Below are positions 41,606 through 43,583 of a stretch of DNA of 43,583 bases, one piece after another. Source of the DNA: Massilia frigida (lineage in GTDB: Bacteria; Pseudomonadota; Gammaproteobacteria; Burkholderiales; Burkholderiaceae_D). How positions within the stretch are numbered: the first letter of the stretch is position 1; each line of letters starts with the position of its first letter. The notes under the pieces are model-generated. The model searched no databases. It had not been told where the DNA came from and worked only from the letters and a program-made list of their open reading frames with translations. Both the position numbers and the translations under genes were made by a program. The stretch spans positions 1-43,583 of the forward strand of contig NZ_WHJG01000053.1 in assembly GCF_011682175.1 (NCBI RefSeq). Direction: 5' to 3'.

Positions 41606-42206
41606 GAGGGCCACCGCCGGGACACGACGGAGACAGGCCGGGTGTCGGGCCTGCACGCTGACCTTGGTCATAAGCGTCCATGAAGCAGGCCGAAGCTGGA
41701 CGAGTCAGAAAATGATGGCAGCGGGATGACGGCAACTGGAAAGTTTATGCGCGCGCTTGCCATAGCGAGTCGCAATGGCGCGCTAGGCGTTGCAGCGCGC
41801 GATAGCGGGTCCGACGATATTGCGGCTTAAGGCTTGTGCATCGAATCAGGGTACTGCCGGGGCGTGCGGCTAGCCAATCGCAAATCGCAGCATGGTAAGC
41901 AGCGGAATATAAAATATTACCGATAATTCAGTCCACGGAGTTAATGTCAAGTTTTTTAATGTATTTAAACGTAACTGTTAAAGTAAAAATCATAATCTGG
42001 ATAGATTCGTATATAGTTCATGGCCCGACTACTTGTCTTTTATTCACCATACTTTCTCATTGTAAATAGCAGATTAAGAATGAAATGTATGACAATGTTA
42101 TCACATATGATATATCATGGCCATGGCTGGTAACAGTTGCTAGCGCCACTAGTTACCCGCTAATTTTTTCAACAGATATTTATAAATCGGGAACCTGAGA
42201 CTACGT
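41606..42206. other. 600-bp gene-free region turning AT-rich
   Basis: The first ~280 bp have the usual GC-rich composition and hold no supported gene. From about 41895 to 42206 the sequence is strongly AT-rich (for example TATAAAATATTACCGATAAT), unlike the rest of the window. It may hold the promoter of the beta-propeller gene and could mark an acquired segment. No inverted-repeat element was recognised. Confidence 0.6.
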
Positions 42207-43511
42207 ATGAAGATATTTATTCGCTCATCCAAGCAGACAAGCAAATGCATGGCGCTCTTACTGCTTTATATGGGGTCGATAACAACAATGTCGACCACGC
42301 AAGCCGCGACAAATCTCGTTCTGAGAAATCCGAAGTTTACAACCGACCCGAAAATCGCCACGACCCCGCCAGGCTGGACGTTTTCCAATCCTGCCTTGGT
42401 TACATGGTCCACCACCGGGGGATATGACAATTCGGGTGCCATCAAACTCTCCGACCCGGGTCCGAATGTGTCGGCGGTGGCCGAAAGCGAGCAAGTGGCG
42501 GTGAAGGCCGGCGCGCAAATCGATGTTTCCGCCCAGGTAAAGTTGCAGAACAATACCGACCCGGCAACCGTGATGCTGGCAATTAAGTTCTATGCTGGCA
42601 CTACGGCTTTACCCATTACAACGTCGATGGGTGCTGTCGGCAATAACGATCAATGGTTGCTGACCAAGCTTTCCGTTATTGCGCCGGCAGGCGCAACAAA
42701 AGCCTCGGTGGTGCTATTTACCGCAAATGCGGCGCCTGCAACCGCCTATTTCGATAACATCACCTTCACTACCCCCGACATTCAAGATAAAGGCGACCAG
42801 ATAACACGCTCCCTCGTCTCTGCTGCGGCATTCGACGGTGATGTCCTGTATGTTGGCGCCACTGGCTTTCCAGCGAAATTCGCCGCGTACAACGTTAGTA
42901 ATGGTGAGCGACGTTTTGAAGTCGAATTGCCAAAGACCGAAGAAATACTGAGCGTCGCTGTTGCGACCGACCGGACCGTTTATATCGGAACCGCCTCCGG
43001 CCGGCTTTACCAACATGGTTATGGATCGACGACTGTCAAGCTCGTGGGAACATCAATTTCCGAGGCAATTTGGACACTCAAGCCAGGTTCCAATGGGAGC
43101 ATGTATGGCGGTGGATCGAAGGATGCTGCTGCGTTCCATTTCACGCCAAGCGATTCTAAAATGTATCCGATCCCGGGTCCGGTAAGCACCGCGAAGAATG
43201 TGCGTTCGCTTGCTGTTGATAAAATTGGTGAAAAGATTTATTGGGGGCTTGGAACCTCTGCAGCCTCGTATCAGACTGATTTGTCCGGAAACAACCCTAA
43301 GGACTTACTTAGCGGCGTTGCGAAAGGCACTAACTGGGATTATACTTATTATACTGATTATGTCGGTGGAAAAGTATTCGCACGAATAACGGGAAGCTTG
43401 TTGAATCAAACGCTGGTACTGGATCCAAGTACACCAACGGCCAAGCCACCTGAGCCCATCTCGTTATACACAACTCAGGCGCCTTCCTCCCGTAGTGCCT
43501 GCAATGTTTGA
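42207..43511 (+). CDS. Secreted beta-propeller protein with N-terminal CBM-like domain, truncated by an IS
   Basis: The open frame codes for 434 residues. A long signal peptide (KCMALLLLYMGSITTMSTTQ, cleavage near AA) leads to a carbohydrate-binding-module-like beta sandwich (~35-195, including PPGWTFSNPALVTW and ATAYFDNITFTTP). Then come propeller-like repeats (VLYVGATGFPAKFAAYNVSN, TVYIGTASGRLYQHGYG, IYWGLGTSAASYQTDLSG). The last ~17 residues are encoded by an insertion element, so the natural C-terminus and probably further blades are missing. Codon use is less GC-rich than in the neighbouring genes. It was probably an extracellular binding protein; now it is likely non-functional or altered. 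Confidence 0.7.
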   Translation: MKIFIRSSKQTSKCMALLLLYMGSITTMSTTQAATNLVLRNPKFTTDPKIATTPPGWTFSNPALVTWSTTGGYDNSGAIKLSDPGPNVSAVAESEQVAVKAGAQIDVSAQVKLQNNTDPATVMLAIKFYAGTTALPITTSMGAVGNNDQWLLTKLSVIAPAGATKASVVLFTANAAPATAYFDNITFTTPDIQDKGDQITRSLVSAAAFDGDVLYVGATGFPAKFAAYNVSNGERRFEVELPKTEEILSVAVATDRTVYIGTASGRLYQHGYGSTTVKLVGTSISEAIWTLKPGSNGSMYGGGSKDAAAFHFTPSDSKMYPIPGPVSTAKNVRSLAVDKIGEKIYWGLGTSAASYQTDLSGNNPKDLLSGVAKGTNWDYTYYTDYVGGKVFARITGSLLNQTLVLDPSTPTAKPPEPISLYTTQAPSSRSACNV

Positions 43512-43583
43512 GCTGCGGTCATTACTTGGTCCAATCCTCGCCAGATGGTCTTGACGCCGGGCTCGCCATCGCTTTTGCGGGCA
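43452..43583 (-). mobile_element. IS4/Tn5-like insertion element end
   Basis: From about 43460 inward lies CTCGTTATACACAACT, similar to the IS50 outer end core CTCTTATACACAAGT. The transposase C-terminus reads inward from 43475. The exact boundary and the target duplication cannot be set because the other end is outside the window. Confidence 0.6.
43475..43582 (-). CDS. IS4-family transposase, C-terminal 35 residues (partial)
   Basis: On the minus strand the frame runs in from the window edge: ARKSDGEPGVKTIWRGLDQV, then ten further residues to TLQALREEGA and a stop. The DGEPGxxTIWRG segment is a well-known C-terminal block of Tn5/IS4-type DDE transposases. The stop lies about 15-20 bp from the likely element end. 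The gene faces the truncated beta-propeller gene. Confidence 0.7.
   Translation of the reverse strand, partial: ARKSDGEPGVKTIWRGLDQVMTAAQTLQALREEGA

Noticed and set aside
41481-41735. Minus-strand 84-codon frame after the SnoaL-like gene
   Set aside because: It overlaps that gene antisense, is Pro/Ser-rich and lacks a ribosome site.

Overview
The window reads as a chromosomal stretch of a high-GC beta-proteobacterium of the Oxalobacteraceae type (Massilia, Duganella, Janthinobacterium and relatives). This is inferred from the codon bias, a PEP-CTERM protein, a Burkholderiales-style porin, an MCP ending in EWEQF and many hybrid histidine kinases. No rRNA, tRNA or CRISPR array was seen. About 45 protein genes or gene remnants are supported.

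Layout. 1-1565: 3' part of an autotransporter with a long Pro-Thr repeat, starting at the window edge. 1597-5060: a PaaK-like adenylating ligase facing a translationally coupled enolase-superfamily epimerase and methyltransferase. 5204-8505: a minus-strand run of a small unknown protein, a single-domain response regulator, a PAP2 phosphatase, a diacylglycerol-kinase-family lipid kinase and a metallophosphoesterase. 8900-12329: a four-gene plus-strand operon of a PEP-CTERM protein, an unknown beta-rich protein, a Tat-exported 34-cysteine protein with a group XII-like phospholipase A2 core, and a MauE-thioredoxin fusion likely to supply its disulfides. 12366-12668: two perfect LexA boxes in front of a 70-residue gene. 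12762-16748: sulfate-binding protein, a minisatellite, a Tat-exported dienelactone hydrolase, a membrane-tailed SDR and an acidic protein. 16979-23902: a Crp / hybrid kinase / REC-PAS operon divergent from a CHASE-PAS-GGDEF-EAL protein.

23957-31779: shortened porin, HTH protein, dual-specificity phosphatase, a divergent FAD monooxygenase/TetR pair with two identical-arm operators, an MCP behind a Fur-like box, and a DUF885 protein. 31927-35112: an ADP-ribose neighbourhood made of a PARG-like glycohydrolase divergent from an NrtR-type Nudix regulator across two 21-bp palindromes, a small zinc-ribbon-like protein and a frameshifted ADP-ribosylglycohydrolase. 35256-37791: IS5-type transposase remnant, a ferredoxin-annotated small protein with a secreted SH3-like partner, and an AI-2E family transporter. 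37810-40978: a second regulator / hybrid kinase / receiver operon (LuxR type) built like the first. 41111-43583: a SnoaL-like secreted protein, an AT-rich gap, and a secreted beta-propeller protein cut by an IS4/Tn5-like element whose transposase 3' end runs off the window.

The most promising unexplained units are the PLA2-like/MauE-thioredoxin operon, the SOS-controlled 70-residue gene, and the NrtR-controlled ADP-ribose module. All functions are read from motifs recognised by eye; no database search was possible.
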